Source: Alphaproteobacteria bacterium (lineage in GTDB: Bacteria > Pseudomonadota > Alphaproteobacteria > UBA8366 > GCA-2717185). From it: 36,574 bases of DNA. The notes beneath the pieces are model-generated. The model saw only the letters and a list, made by a program, of their open reading frames with translations, did not search any database and was not told where the DNA came from. The position numbers were made by a program, and so were the translations under genes. This document shows, piece by piece, positions 8,715 to 17,187 of the stretch (positions within the stretch are counted from its first letter, which is position 1; every line of letters starts with the position of its first letter). The stretch is from positions 70,615-107,188 of the forward strand of contig JBBDQU010000048.1 in the NCBI GenBank assembly GCA_040905865.1, written 5' to 3'.

Positions 8715-9908
8715 TCAGTCGCCCGCCGCCGTTGCGGGTTCCGATGCCGTAACCCGTTCATGCATCAGGAACAGGATCGTCGCCACGATGCCCGCCGCGC
8801 AGAAAGACAGGACGACAAACAGACCGCTGAAGCCGCCGGTCCCGTGCATGAACGCCACCAGCGGCACCGCGACCGCGCCGACCGTCAGCGAGAGGACGTA
8901 TTTCATGGCGTAGACCCGGCCCCGAACGGCCGCAGTCGTATTGCGCGCGACAATGGCGTCGTTGATCGGGATAACGCCGAAGACCAGCAGCATGAAGCAC
9001 AGGGAAATCATCAGCAGCGGCATGCCGGTCAGGCTGAGCGCGATCAGGAACAGCGGTATCTGGAAGCCGGCAACGACGAGATACACGGTCTTCATCCGGT
9101 AGCGGTCGATCATCCCGCCCACCACGATCTGCGCGAAGGCGGCGAGAAGGAAGATCAGCGCCGCTGTCGAACCGATGCCCAGCGCGCTGACCGACAATTC
9201 GGGGACGCGTTCGTCAAACACCTTGGGCAGGGAAACGGTCGTCGCGTGGAAGATAACGCCGCCGAAGGATGTCGTCAGGGCGATAAGCGCCAGCACCCGG
9301 ATCATGCCGCGCCGGTCCGGCAGGTCGCCGACAGGCCTGGGCTTTTCCACGCGCGAAACCGTGCCGCCTCGGGCGAACGCCATATAGGCCAGCCCGGTTA
9401 CGATGGCGACCGCGCCGGGCACGATGAAGGCGGCCTGCCAGTTGACGAAATCCAGCATCGCGCCGGCCACGACGAAGGCGACGGAGAAGCCGAGATTACC
9501 GAACACGCCGTTGATGCCGAGGGCCCGGCCGATCTTGTCGCGGCCCTCGACGACCATGGGGATGCCGACGGGGTGATAGATCGACGCGAACAGCCCGATG
9601 CCGAACAGCCCCAGCCCGATCTGCAGCGGCGTCGACGCCAGCCCGGTCAGGATCGACGCCGATCCGATTCCCAGGAAGAACACGGTCAGCATGCCGGGCC
9701 GCGACCAGCGGTCCGCCAGCCAGCCGGCCGGCAATGCGCCGGCCCCGAAGGCAATGAAGCCCGGCGTCGCCAGCGGCAGCATTTCCGCATAGGTCATGTT
9801 GAATTCCGTGACCATCACCACGACCACCAGCGAATACAGCGCCATGAACATGTGGTCGTACAGATGGCCGAGATTCAGAAACAGAAAGGCAACCCGGTCC
9901 CGCATCAT
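8715..9908 (-). CDS. MFS transporter
   Basis: A 397-residue major facilitator with about 12 hydrophobic segments. The loop 2-3 motif is GWLADRWSRPGML (MFS motif A), and a related GGMIDRYRMK follows the central loop. The start at 9908 is chosen because GGGAGGATA lies just upstream; the frame is open far beyond but the extra part has no membrane segments and overlaps the AraC gene. The gene is divergent from the AraC regulator with 96 bases between them, which suggests the regulator controls it. The substrate is unknown. Confidence 0.9.
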   Translation of the reverse strand: MMRDRVAFLFLNLGHLYDHMFMALYSLVVVVMVTEFNMTYAEMLPLATPGFIAFGAGALPAGWLADRWSRPGMLTVFFLGIGSASILTGLASTPLQIGLGLFGIGLFASIYHPVGIPMVVEGRDKIGRALGINGVFGNLGFSVAFVVAGAMLDFVNWQAAFIVPGAVAIVTGLAYMAFARGGTVSRVEKPRPVGDLPDRRGMIRVLALIALTTSFGGVIFHATTVSLPKVFDERVPELSVSALGIGSTAALIFLLAAFAQIVVGGMIDRYRMKTVYLVVAGFQIPLFLIALSLTGMPLLMISLCFMLLVFGVIPINDAIVARNTTAAVRGRVYAMKYVLSLTVGAVAVPLVAFMHGTGGFSGLFVVLSFCAAGIVATILFLMHERVTASEPATAAGD

Positions 9909-9962
9909 CGCAATATCCTCCCAGACAGATGCCGCATTCTCGCGCTGGCCCGGCAGTCTGTC

Positions 9963-9991
9963 TTGCGATAAAATGACAATCGATATCGCAA
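9963..9991. promoter_or_regulatory. inverted repeat between the MFS and AraC genes
   Basis: TTGCGATA (9963-9970) and its exact complement TATCGCAA (9984-9991), 13 bases apart, lie in the short divergent promoter region. This is a good candidate operator for the adjacent AraC-type protein or another dimeric regulator acting on both genes. Confidence 0.6.
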
Positions 9992-10004
9992 AACGGACAA
10001 ATCG

Positions 10005-10781
10005 ATGAACCACGCGCGCACATCCAGCCATGTGAAGGCCGAAGGGCTGCGGCCCGACATCGTGGCGCTGGCCAATGATTACCCGGCCGGCCACGTGGTC
10101 GCCCCGCACCGCCACAATCGCGCGCAGCTTATCTTCGCCAGCCGGGGCGTCATGACGGTAACGACGGCGGAAGGCGCCTTCGTCGTGCCGCCGCAACGCG
10201 CCGTCTGGATGCCCGCCGGCACTGTTCACCGGGTCGAATCGCGCGGCGCCTATTCCATGCGCACCCTGCTGATCCGCGCCGAGACAATAGGCGGGCTGCC
10301 GGATCGCTGCCGCGTCGTAACCGTATCCCCGCTGCTGCGCGATATCATCCTGGCCATGGTCGATGCGCCGCAGGACTACCCGCCGGGCAGCCCGGAAGAG
10401 CGGCTAGCCGCGGTCGCCATCGACCTGATCGCCGCCCTGCCGATTGCGCCGCTGCACCTGCCGATGCCGACTGACAGGCGCCTGGGCCGCCTCACCGCCG
10501 CCCTGCTTGCCGAACCGGCGGATGCCCGCAGCCTGGACGACTGGGCGCGGGAAATCGCCGCCAGCGGGCGGACGCTGGCGCGGCTGTTTATCGCCGAAAC
10601 CGGCATGACCTTCCGGGCGTGGCGGCAGCAGGCGCGTCTGCTGCGGGCGCTGGAAATGATGGCGGCTGGACAGCCGGTCACCACCGTTGCGCTGGATGTC
10701 GGCTATGAAAGCCCCAGCGCGTTTATCGCCATGTTCCGTCGCGTACTGGGCGTTTCGCCGACCCGGTACTTCGCCAATTGA
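10005..10781 (+). CDS. AraC-family transcriptional regulator with cupin sensor
   Basis: 258 residues. The N-terminal half is a cupin-type sensor: HVVAPHRHNRAQLIFASRG and the WMPAGTVHRVES strand. The C-terminal part (about residues 170-258) holds the two helix-turn-helix motifs of the AraC family, ending in VALDVGYESPSAFIAMFRR and VLGVSPTRYF. This domain order is common in regulators of divergently placed efflux or uptake carriers. It is divergent from the MFS gene at 8715-9908; the inverted repeat at 9963-9991 lies between them. The inducer is unknown. Confidence 0.93.
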   Translation: MNHARTSSHVKAEGLRPDIVALANDYPAGHVVAPHRHNRAQLIFASRGVMTVTTAEGAFVVPPQRAVWMPAGTVHRVESRGAYSMRTLLIRAETIGGLPDRCRVVTVSPLLRDIILAMVDAPQDYPPGSPEERLAAVAIDLIAALPIAPLHLPMPTDRRLGRLTAALLAEPADARSLDDWAREIAASGRTLARLFIAETGMTFRAWRQQARLLRALEMMAAGQPVTTVALDVGYESPSAFIAMFRRVLGVSPTRYFAN

Positions 10782-10852
10782 GGCAGGGCTCGTCTTGCGC
10801 CGTCCCCCGGAACGCAGTAAGCCGTCAGTCGGACCGAAGACCGGAGTCAACC

Positions 10853-11077
10853 ATGACACAGAGCAGCAAGATCGGGTCACCCTGTGTGGGCGTCTGCGTT
10901 ATCGATGCGCGGGTCGGCGCCTGCTACGGCTGTTTCCGCACGCCGGACGAGATTACCGCCTGGCCGTCCGCTTCGGACCACGACAAGCGCGCCATTCTGG
11001 TGCGGCTGGACGAACGCCGCGTCAAGGCCGGCATGCCGGCAATCCACGCGGACGCGATCGCGGCGGAGAACGGGTAG
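10853..11077 (+). CDS. DUF1289 family cysteine-rich protein
   Basis: A 74-residue protein with SPCVGVCVID and ACYGCFRTPDEITAW, the four-cysteine pattern (Cys-x3-Cys, then Cys-x2-Cys) of DUF1289, a small probable metal- or iron-sulfur-binding family. Function is not established. CCGGAG upstream supports ATG at 10853. The MFS gene begins four bases after its stop, so the two are almost certainly one operon. Confidence 0.9.
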   Translation: MTQSSKIGSPCVGVCVIDARVGACYGCFRTPDEITAWPSASDHDKRAILVRLDERRVKAGMPAIHADAIAAENG

Positions 11078-11081
11078 CATC

Positions 11082-12338
11082 ATGGCGGTCGTCACGGATG
11101 CCGGCGCAAGCGACGCCAGGGTCATCGGCGTTCTGGGCGCCGGGCATTTCTTCAGCCATTTCTACCTGCTCTGCCTGCCGCCGCTGTTCCCGGCGATGCG
11201 CGGCGAATTCGGCGTCTCCTTCGCGGCGCTGGGCTTCATGATGACCAGCTACAACCTGATCGGCGGGCTGATCCAGGCGCCGATGGGCTTCCTGATCGAC
11301 CGCTTCGGCGCACGCTGGATCCTGATCGCGGGCGTCGTGCTGATGTCCGGTTCGGTGCTGCTGATGGGCTTCACCGAAAGCTACGAGGCGATCCTGATCC
11401 TTGCCGTGCTGGCCGGGCTGGGCAACAGCGTCATCCACCCGGCCGATTACGCCGTTATGTCCGGGGCGATCAGCGAAGGGCGGCTCGGCCGCGCCTTCAG
11501 CCTGCATACGTTCAGCGGCGAATTCGGCGGCGCGTTCGCGCCCGTCGTCATGGGCTCCCTGGCGGCGATGTGGGACTGGCGATCCGCGCTGATGGCCGCC
11601 GGCGCCGCCGGCCTGGTCGTCGCCGCGATCATGGCGAGCCAGAGCCGGCTGCTGGTCGACGACACCGGCGGGACCCGCGCCGACGCGGCGGCGGACGGCA
11701 AGGTGCAGGCGACCGGCGTGAAACTGCTGATGAGCCCGGCGATGCTGCTGTTCTTCGCCTTCTTCGTCGCCATCTCGCTGGCCGGCGGCGGCATGCAGTC
11801 CTTCGCCATCACCAGCCTGATCCAGACCCAGGACATCACCATCGCCGGCGCGACCATGGCGCTGACCGTTTTCCTGTTCTCGAGCTCCATCGGCGTGCTG
11901 CTGGGCGGGCCGATAGCCGACCGGGTGAAACGGCAGGAGATGACCATGATGATCGCGGTCGCGGTCGCCGCCGGCTTCATCATCCTGCCCGCCTTCATGG
12001 ACCTGTCGATCACCCTGCTGTTCGGCATCCTGGCCATCGCCGGGCTGGCCCAGGGCGTCACCCGCCCGGCCCGCGACATGATGGTCCGCGCCGCCACCCC
12101 ACCGGGGCAGAGCGGCAAGGTGTTCGGCTTCGTGTCGGTCGGGCTCAGCATCGGCAGTTCGGTCGCGCCGCCGCTGTTCGGCTGGATCGTGGACCAGGGC
12201 GCGCCGCGGATGGTCTTCGTGCTGACCTCGGCCTTCATGCTGCTGATGCTGGCCACGGCGCTGGCCGGGCATTTCACGGCCAGATCGGCAGCGTCGCGGC
12301 ATCGGCAAGACGCGGCGCGGTCCGGTCCTTGTCGCTGA
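11082..12338 (+). CDS. MFS transporter
   Basis: A 418-residue major facilitator of about 12 helices. It has GFLIDRFGARWILI after helix 2 (motif A) and GGPIADRVKRQEM at the equivalent place in the second half. The HPADYAVMS segment after helix 4 is a feature of a subset of small-molecule efflux carriers. The start at 11082 follows four bases after the DUF1289 stop. The last 65 bases overlap the convergent rfbC gene, so the final 20 or so residues, which are basic and low in complexity, may be a read-on beyond the ancestral stop. Confidence 0.88.
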   Translation: MAVVTDAGASDARVIGVLGAGHFFSHFYLLCLPPLFPAMRGEFGVSFAALGFMMTSYNLIGGLIQAPMGFLIDRFGARWILIAGVVLMSGSVLLMGFTESYEAILILAVLAGLGNSVIHPADYAVMSGAISEGRLGRAFSLHTFSGEFGGAFAPVVMGSLAAMWDWRSALMAAGAAGLVVAAIMASQSRLLVDDTGGTRADAAADGKVQATGVKLLMSPAMLLFFAFFVAISLAGGGMQSFAITSLIQTQDITIAGATMALTVFLFSSSIGVLLGGPIADRVKRQEMTMMIAVAVAAGFIILPAFMDLSITLLFGILAIAGLAQGVTRPARDMMVRAATPPGQSGKVFGFVSVGLSIGSSVAPPLFGWIVDQGAPRMVFVLTSAFMLLMLATALAGHFTARSAASRHRQDAARSGPCR

Positions 12339-12822
12339 GCGTCGTCGGCAACACCGGCCAGTCGATCGCCAGCGCCGGGTCGTCCCAGGCGATGGCGAAC
12401 GCCTCATCCGGCCGGTAGGCGTCATCGACCTTGTACAGCACATCCGCGCGATCGCTCGTCACCACGAAACCATGCGCGAAGCCGCGCGGCGCCCAGATCT
12501 GCCGCCGATCCGAATCGGACAGCGCCACGCCGACCCATTGGCCGAAATGCGGGCTGCCGCGCCGGATATCGACCACCACATCGAAGATCGATCCGAACAG
12601 GACCGTGACGAGTTTTCCCTGCAGGGTCGGGTACTGGTAATGCAGCCCCCGCAGCGTGCCGTGGCCGGACCGCGAGACGTTGTCCTGCACGAACTCATCC
12701 GGCAGCCCGGCATCGCCATGGCGCGTCCGGTTCCACAACTCGAAAAAAAAGCCCCGGTCATCGCCGAAGACGGCCGGTTCGAGAATTTTCACGCCGGGCA
12801 GCGCGGTATCCATGACCTTCAT
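12274..12822 (-). CDS. rfbC: dTDP-4-dehydrorhamnose 3,5-epimerase
   Basis: Third enzyme of dTDP-L-rhamnose synthesis: it epimerises C3 and C5 of dTDP-4-keto-6-deoxyglucose. The 182-residue cupin protein has FVQDNVSRSGHGTLRGLHYQ (residues 44-63, with the catalytic His61), VVVDIRRGSPHFGQW, WAPRGFAHGF and VLYKVDDAY, all hallmark segments of RmlC. The other rml genes (rfbA, rfbB, rfbD) are not in the window, so either they lie elsewhere or this copy serves a different nucleotide sugar. It overlaps the MFS gene end to end by 65 bases. Confidence 0.93.
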   Translation of the reverse strand: MKVMDTALPGVKILEPAVFGDDRGFFFELWNRTRHGDAGLPDEFVQDNVSRSGHGTLRGLHYQYPTLQGKLVTVLFGSIFDVVVDIRRGSPHFGQWVGVALSDSDRRQIWAPRGFAHGFVVTSDRADVLYKVDDAYRPDEAFAIAWDDPALAIDWPVLPTTLSDKDRTAPRLADAATLPIWP

Positions 12823-12974
12823 CGACTATTCCGTTCGTCCGCTGGAAGCCGCAGGGTAGAACATGTCCCGACCGATGGGAATCGCCGCCGGTCGGTTTTC
12901 CGCGACAACGGCGGCGGGAATCGCGTATTGCGGATGACCACCGGCAACACCAAACGATTCAGGGAGCATCCTCC

Positions 12975-13994
12975 ATGCTGAAACTGTCCGTTCTCGACCA
13001 GTCCGTCGCCATGGCCGAACGGCCCCATGCCCGGTCGATCCAGGAGACCCTGGCGCTGGCGCAGCATTGCGAGGCGCTGGGCTATCACCGCTTCTGGGTG
13101 TCGGAACACCACAGCCATCCCAGCATCGTCGGCACCGCGCCGGAGGTTCTGATGGCGGCCATCGCGATGAAGACCGAACGGATCCGCATCGGCAGCGCCG
13201 GGGTCATGCTGCCGCATTATTCGGCGCTGAAAGTGGCCGAACAGTTCCGCGTGCTCGACGCGCTGGCGCCGGGGCGGATCGACCTGGGGGTCGGCCGCGC
13301 GCCGGGGTCGGACGGGCGCACCGCCTTCGCGCTGAACCCGAACGCCAACACCGCCGCCGCCCAGTTCCCCCGGCAGGTACAGGACCTCATCGCCTGGGTC
13401 ACCGGGTCGCCGCTGCCGGACGGCCATCCCTTCCGCGAGATCGGGGCCCATCCGCTGGCCACCGATATCGACACCGCGCCCGATGTGTGGATGCTGGGCA
13501 CGTCCGAATACGGCGCGCAGGTCGCCGCCCATTTCGGCCTGCCCTACAGCTTCGCCCATTTCATCACCGAGGGGCGCGGCACGGCGCAGGCCATCGACCT
13601 GTACCGCAGCCAGTACCAGCCAAGCGAACGGCACCCGGAACCGCTTGCCAATATCTGCGTCTGGGCGCTGACCGCGGAGACCGAAGCGGAGGCCGAACGC
13701 CTGTTCACGTCGCGCGCCCGTTCCCGCCTGTCGCGGGACCGGGGGCTGCTGCAGCCGATCATGCCGCCGAGCGACGATTTCGCGAACGCGTTTTCCGCCG
13801 TGGAACGCCCCCGGGTCGACATGATGCGCCGCAACGCCTTCGTCGGCACGCCGGACCGGGTCGGCGCGCGGCTGCGCGAACTGGGGGCGGAACTGGGGCT
13901 GGACGAAATCGTCGTGCTGACCTGGACCTACGACCTGGAGCCCCGCAAACGTTCCTACGCCCTGCTGGCCGAGGAATTCGGCCTGAACGCCTGA
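12975..13994 (+). CDS. LLM-class flavin-dependent oxidoreductase
   Basis: A 339-residue single-domain TIM-barrel protein of the bacterial luciferase superfamily, in the MsnO8/YhbW-like subgroup. Diagnostic segments: FWVSEHHSHPSIVGTAP near residues 40-56, RIRIGSAGVMLPHYSALKVA, LAPGRIDLGVGRAPGSDG and VGTPDRVGARL near the end. Members use FMN or F420 for oxygenation or reduction; the substrate cannot be told. CAGGGAGC precedes the start. It lies 133 bases before the CoxG-like gene on the same strand. Confidence 0.9.
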   Translation: MLKLSVLDQSVAMAERPHARSIQETLALAQHCEALGYHRFWVSEHHSHPSIVGTAPEVLMAAIAMKTERIRIGSAGVMLPHYSALKVAEQFRVLDALAPGRIDLGVGRAPGSDGRTAFALNPNANTAAAQFPRQVQDLIAWVTGSPLPDGHPFREIGAHPLATDIDTAPDVWMLGTSEYGAQVAAHFGLPYSFAHFITEGRGTAQAIDLYRSQYQPSERHPEPLANICVWALTAETEAEAERLFTSRARSRLSRDRGLLQPIMPPSDDFANAFSAVERPRVDMMRRNAFVGTPDRVGARLRELGAELGLDEIVVLTWTYDLEPRKRSYALLAEEFGLNA

Positions 13995-14127
13995 ATGCCG
14001 GTCACGGCTTGTTGACCGCGCCCGAAGGCGATACGCTGTTCTTTCATCCGCGTCTTCCCGTCGATCCGGCGCCGGGCCTCCCGCCCGGAAAAATTCCCGC
14101 TCCCCGAATGCGAGTAGTTCACGAAGC

Positions 14128-14775
14128 ATGGTTTCACTCAGCGAAAAAACGATCATTCCCTCGCCGCCCGATACCGTCTGGCCGCTGCTCAGCGACCCGG
14201 CGCTGGTGGCCTCCTGCATCCCCGGCGCGGAGCTGTCGCCCGATTCCGGCGACGGCGCCTGGCGCGGCTCGATCCGGGTCAAGTTCGGCCCGACCGTCGC
14301 GACCTTCCGGGGCGAGGCCTCGCTGAAATTCGACGACGCGACAAAGACCTGCACGGTCGAAGGCCGCGGCATCGACCAGCGCGGCGCGTCGCGGGCGCTG
14401 GCTTCGGGCAGGCTGGCGGTGACCGGCGATACGGAAACCACGCTGGCCATCGAGGGCGAATTCAACGTCACCGGCCCGCTGGAAACCTTCGTCAACGCCG
14501 GCGGCATCCATGTCGCAAGGGCGCTGCTGGCGGAATTTTCCGCCAACCTGACGAAACTGGTCGCGGACCGGCCGGGCGGGGCAGCCCCCCCCGCACCGGC
14601 GGAAGCAGGCGCCGACCCGAGCGACCGGACGGCCGCCGCCGCGACCGATACGCCGCCGGAACAACCCGCGCCGCCCCGGCCCGCGCCGGCCGCGGAACTC
14701 GGCGCATTCAGCCTTCTCTGGCGGGCCTTCAAGGGATGGCTCGCCGCTTTATTCCGATCGAAAGGACAACAATAA
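14128..14775 (+). CDS. CoxG-like SRPBCC protein with membrane tail
   Basis: 215 residues. The N-terminal 145 or so form an SRPBCC (START-like) domain of the CoxG type: DTVWPLLSDPALVASCIPGAEL, then IRVKFGPTVATFRGEASL and GRLAVTGDTETTLAI. A Pro/Ala-rich linker (about 148-190) leads to an amphipathic or membrane-dipping end, LGAFSLLWRAFKGWLAALF. CoxG-type proteins assist maturation or membrane attachment of molybdenum hydroxylases, but no CoxL/M/S genes are here. Its stop overlaps the start of the thiamine-diphosphate enzyme (TAATG), so the two are made together. That partnership is unusual and is listed as a finding. Confidence 0.87.
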   Translation: MVSLSEKTIIPSPPDTVWPLLSDPALVASCIPGAELSPDSGDGAWRGSIRVKFGPTVATFRGEASLKFDDATKTCTVEGRGIDQRGASRALASGRLAVTGDTETTLAIEGEFNVTGPLETFVNAGGIHVARALLAEFSANLTKLVADRPGGAAPPAPAEAGADPSDRTAAAATDTPPEQPAPPRPAPAAELGAFSLLWRAFKGWLAALFRSKGQQ

Positions 14776-16439
14776 TGGAAAAGCTTCAGGTCTCCGACGT
14801 TCTCGCCCAGGCCTTCGTCGCCGAGGGCGTCGATATCCTGTTCACCCTGATGGGCGACGCGAACATGTACTGGTCCGCCAAGATGGGCGACAAATACGGC
14901 GTCCGCGTCATCCACGCCCGGCATGAACACTGCGCCTGCGCCATGGCCGACGGCTATGCCCGCGCCACCGGCAAGGTCGGCGTCGCCTCCACCACCTGCG
15001 GCCCGGGCTTCACCCAGATCATGACCGCGCTGACCATCGCGGCGCGCGGCAACGTGCCCATGGTGGTCTTCGCCGGCGACGCGCCGCTGGCTTCCGCCTG
15101 GTACCTGCAGCAGATCGACATGGCGCCGCTGACGCTCGCGACCGGCGCGCATTTCATCGGCGTCAAATCCATCGACCGGCTGCTCGACAACGTCCGCGAG
15201 GCCTTCCAGGTCGCGCAGGTCGAACGCAGGCCCGTGGTCATCAGCATCCCGATGGACCTGCAGGCGCAGGAATACCCCTACATGGCGGATTACATGCCGT
15301 CCGCCAGCATCATCCCCGCGGCCCAGCGCCCGGTCCCCGACCCGGCGATCGTCGACCGGCTGATCGACATGATCGCCGAAGCCGAGAAGCCGGTCATCAT
15401 CGGCGGCCGGGGCGCCACCCGTTCCGGCGCGCGCGAGGCGCTGGAAGCGCTGGCGGAGAAATCCGGCGCGCTGCTGGCGACCTCGCTGTTCGCCAAGGGG
15501 CTGTTCGGCGGCAACCCCTATGCGATGGATATCGCCGGCGCCTTCGCCAGCGACTTCTCGCGCGAACGCTTCGCCGAATCCGACCTGGTGATCGGCGTCG
15601 GCGCCGGGCTGGGCCATTACACGACCGAGGGCGGCTACCTGTATCCCGGCGCGCAGGTCGCCCAGATCGACATCAACCCGCGCGGGCTGTGGCAGGGGCT
15701 GCGCACCGCCGACCTGCATATCCGCGCCGATGCGAAGGCGGCGGCGGAAGCCATCGTCAAACGCATGGACGAACGCGGCGTCTCCCGCACCGGTTTCCGC
15801 AGCGGCGACATGGCGGCGCGGATCGCCGCCGACAACCCGGACGCCAAGGTCTATCCGGTGCAGGCCAACACGGTCGACCCGCGCAAGATGATCCTCGAAC
15901 TGGACCAGGTGATCCCCAAGGACTGGGACATCGTCGTCGGCGGCGGCCATTATTTCTCCATCGCCATGACCCACATGACCGGCCGCCCGGCGGAAAAATA
16001 CCATGTGGTCAACGACTTCGGCGCCATCGGCTCCGGCCTGCCCGCCGCCATCGGCATCGCGGCGGCGCGCAATGACGGCAAGGTCGCCCTGATCGAGGGC
16101 GACGGCAGCCTGCTGATGCATGTGCAGGAACTGGAAACCATCCGCCGCCAGGGCATCAAGCTGCTGATCAACATCATGAACGACGGCGGCTATGGCGCGG
16201 AATTCCACAAGTTCCGCGCGCATGACCTGGAAGCGGGCCAGGCGATCCACGGCCGCGGCGACCTGGCGGGCGTCGCCACCGGCTTCGGCATGCGCGGCGA
16301 AACGGTCAACCGGATGGGCCGGTTCCCCCAGCTGTTCGACGACCACCAGGACGCCAATATCGCCACCCTGTGGGACATCCACACCGACGACAAAATCCCG
16401 TCCCGCGCCTATCGCCGGGTGCATTACGGCGAAGCGTAA
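14775..16439 (+). CDS. thiamine-diphosphate-dependent enzyme, acetolactate-synthase-like
   Basis: 554 residues in the usual three-domain order: a PYR domain with catalytic Glu51 in HARHEHCACAMADGYAR, a central domain with EKPVIIGGRGATRSGA, and a PP domain with EGDGSLLMHVQE followed by NIMNDGGYG, the Mg-diphosphate motif (GDG ... NDG). Enzymes of this family decarboxylate 2-oxo acids and join or release aldehydes. It lacks signs of a regulatory partner, and the specific activity (synthase, decarboxylase or lyase) is not deducible. Translation is coupled to the CoxG-like gene by a one-base overlap of stop and start. Confidence 0.9.
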   Translation: MEKLQVSDVLAQAFVAEGVDILFTLMGDANMYWSAKMGDKYGVRVIHARHEHCACAMADGYARATGKVGVASTTCGPGFTQIMTALTIAARGNVPMVVFAGDAPLASAWYLQQIDMAPLTLATGAHFIGVKSIDRLLDNVREAFQVAQVERRPVVISIPMDLQAQEYPYMADYMPSASIIPAAQRPVPDPAIVDRLIDMIAEAEKPVIIGGRGATRSGAREALEALAEKSGALLATSLFAKGLFGGNPYAMDIAGAFASDFSRERFAESDLVIGVGAGLGHYTTEGGYLYPGAQVAQIDINPRGLWQGLRTADLHIRADAKAAAEAIVKRMDERGVSRTGFRSGDMAARIAADNPDAKVYPVQANTVDPRKMILELDQVIPKDWDIVVGGGHYFSIAMTHMTGRPAEKYHVVNDFGAIGSGLPAAIGIAAARNDGKVALIEGDGSLLMHVQELETIRRQGIKLLINIMNDGGYGAEFHKFRAHDLEAGQAIHGRGDLAGVATGFGMRGETVNRMGRFPQLFDDHQDANIATLWDIHTDDKIPSRAYRRVHYGEA

Positions 16440-16495
16440 GCGCAACCCCGCGCCGCCGCGCATGAAGCAACCGGCCCCGCCGCCCCACCTCACCC

Positions 16496-16620
16496 CGACC
16501 CTCTCCGCCCCAATGGGGCAGAGAGGGAGCCGCAGGCTTCGCCGCCACAACACATTCTTCCTCGCCCCCTTTGGGGGCTGAATCCTCCATAGAGAGGATT
16601 CGGAGCGAGATGAGGGGGGA
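16496..16620. repeat. composite of three hairpins after the TPP enzyme gene
   Basis: Three stem-loops in a row: 16500-16526 (CCTCTC-c-GCCCC against GGGGC-a-GAGAGG), 16564-16578 (GCCCCC/GGGGGC) and 16580-16601 (GAATCCTC/GAGGATTC). The CCCTCTCC...GGGGCAGAGAGGG type of sequence is a widespread intergenic repeat in Proteobacteria. No gene lies between 16440 and 16930; the stretch is built almost wholly of repeats. The hairpins may end transcription of the enzyme gene, though no T-run follows. Confidence 0.7.
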
Positions 16621-16662
16621 CGCGCAGGTTCTGCCGCATTGGTGGCATCACCGGACAAGGCG

Positions 16663-16715
16663 CCCCTCCCGAAAAAATCCTGCGGCGATATACATCGATT
16701 AACATCGGTTAACAT
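16663..16715 (-). repeat. three-unit 10-bp phased repeat, copy 3
   Basis: Read on the minus strand: ATGTTAACCG, ATGTTAATCG, ATGTATATCG, then CCGCAGGA, a run of six T and CGGGAGGGG. It is nearly identical over 52-53 bases to the copy at 19287-19338 in the same orientation. Without the IS the two would be about 320 bases apart. Confidence 0.9.
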
Positions 16716-16762
16716 GGAGCCACCCCGGACGTTCATCGCCCGCCGCGCCCCGGCGGCCGCGC

Positions 16763-16791
16763 ATGGATCCCGGATCGGGGTCCGGGATGAC
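16763..16791. repeat. REP-like palindrome, diverged copy
   Basis: ATGGATCCCGGATCGGGG followed by TCCGGGATGAC, the same frame as the REP copies at 1405 and 2632 with a different loop. It is followed by GTGTGGCGGGTTTGCGCGG and TTCCCGA, the diverged spacer of the same cluster. It faces the REP unit that the IS has split, so these two originally formed a head-to-head pair. Confidence 0.75.
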
Positions 16792-16862
16792 GGTGTGGCG
16801 GGTTTGCGCGGCCTTCCCGACGACAAGGCCGCCTCCGCGCCACGCCCGCACGTGTCCCCCGC

Positions 16863-16928
16863 ACACCCTGTCACGCCGCACACGCCCGACTGTCGCCCCG
16901 CACACTCCCGACTGTCACCCCGCACCTG
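16863..16928. repeat. 22-bp tandem repeat, about three units
   Basis: Units of 22 bases at 16863, 16885 and 16907; the last two share CCCGACTGTC followed by CCCCGCAC with few differences, and the first is more diverged. The last unit runs into the left half of the REP palindrome interrupted by the IS. The expansion appears to be of the GTCACCCCG arm of the REP unit. Confidence 0.6.
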
Positions 16929-16930
16929 AT

Positions 16931-16956
16931 GGGGAATAGTATACATGACGGAACAT
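16931..16956 (+). repeat. left terminal inverted repeat of the IS
   Basis: Begins GGGGAATAGTATAC and ends GACGGAACAT. It differs from the right end at 19202-19227 only at positions 8, 9 and 15. The start codon of the first passenger ORF lies within it. Confidence 0.92.
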
Positions 16957-17187
16957 AAATTGTCAGATCAGGACGCTAAAGCGCTGGAACCTGCGGGGTC
17001 TGGCGACGGGGCGATTCGTTCTGATGACGGGCCGGTTGTTACGGACGCGATGGTTGAGGCTGGCTTTGAAGTTCTTCAGGCGTCTGGAATAGCGGATGAC
17101 CTTTTGACGGCGGATAAGTGCACGGTTGCTGAAGTATTTCGTGCCATGTTTGCCAAGCATCCGCATCGCGGGGCAGCGTCCCGTTAG
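16945..17187 (+). CDS. IS passenger ORF 1, hypothetical
   Basis: An 80-residue small acidic protein with no function I can assign. The block VTDAMVEAGFEVLQASG followed by DKCTVAEVFRAMFAKH resembles short alphaproteobacterial proteins found near mobile DNA. The start lies inside the left inverted repeat, with GGGGAA eight bases before it acting as a possible ribosome site. Its last 149 bases are antisense to the end of the 220-residue gene on the other strand, so one of the two may be shorter than drawn. Confidence 0.55.
   Translation: MTEHKLSDQDAKALEPAGSGDGAIRSDDGPVVTDAMVEAGFEVLQASGIADDLLTADKCTVAEVFRAMFAKHPHRGAASR

Noticed and set aside
10005-10229. N-terminal extension of the MFS gene to 10229
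   Set aside because: The extra 107 residues overlap the AraC gene, lack membrane segments, and a strong ribosome site lies before 9908.
11082-12338. Regulated rhamnose operon with rfbC
   Set aside because: rfbC is on the opposite strand and the other rml genes are absent; the neighbours are carriers and a DUF1289 protein.
16863-16928. Short tandem repeat as a possible CRISPR array
   Set aside because: Units are 22 bases with no spacers and no cas genes; it is an expansion of a REP arm.
12819-16946. Open frame of 1375 codons on the minus strand
   Set aside because: It is antisense to the LLM, CoxG-like and TPP enzyme genes, all of which match known families with correct motifs. The translation is rich in Arg, His, Asp and Gly as expected of a GC-rich shadow frame, and it runs through repeat sequence.
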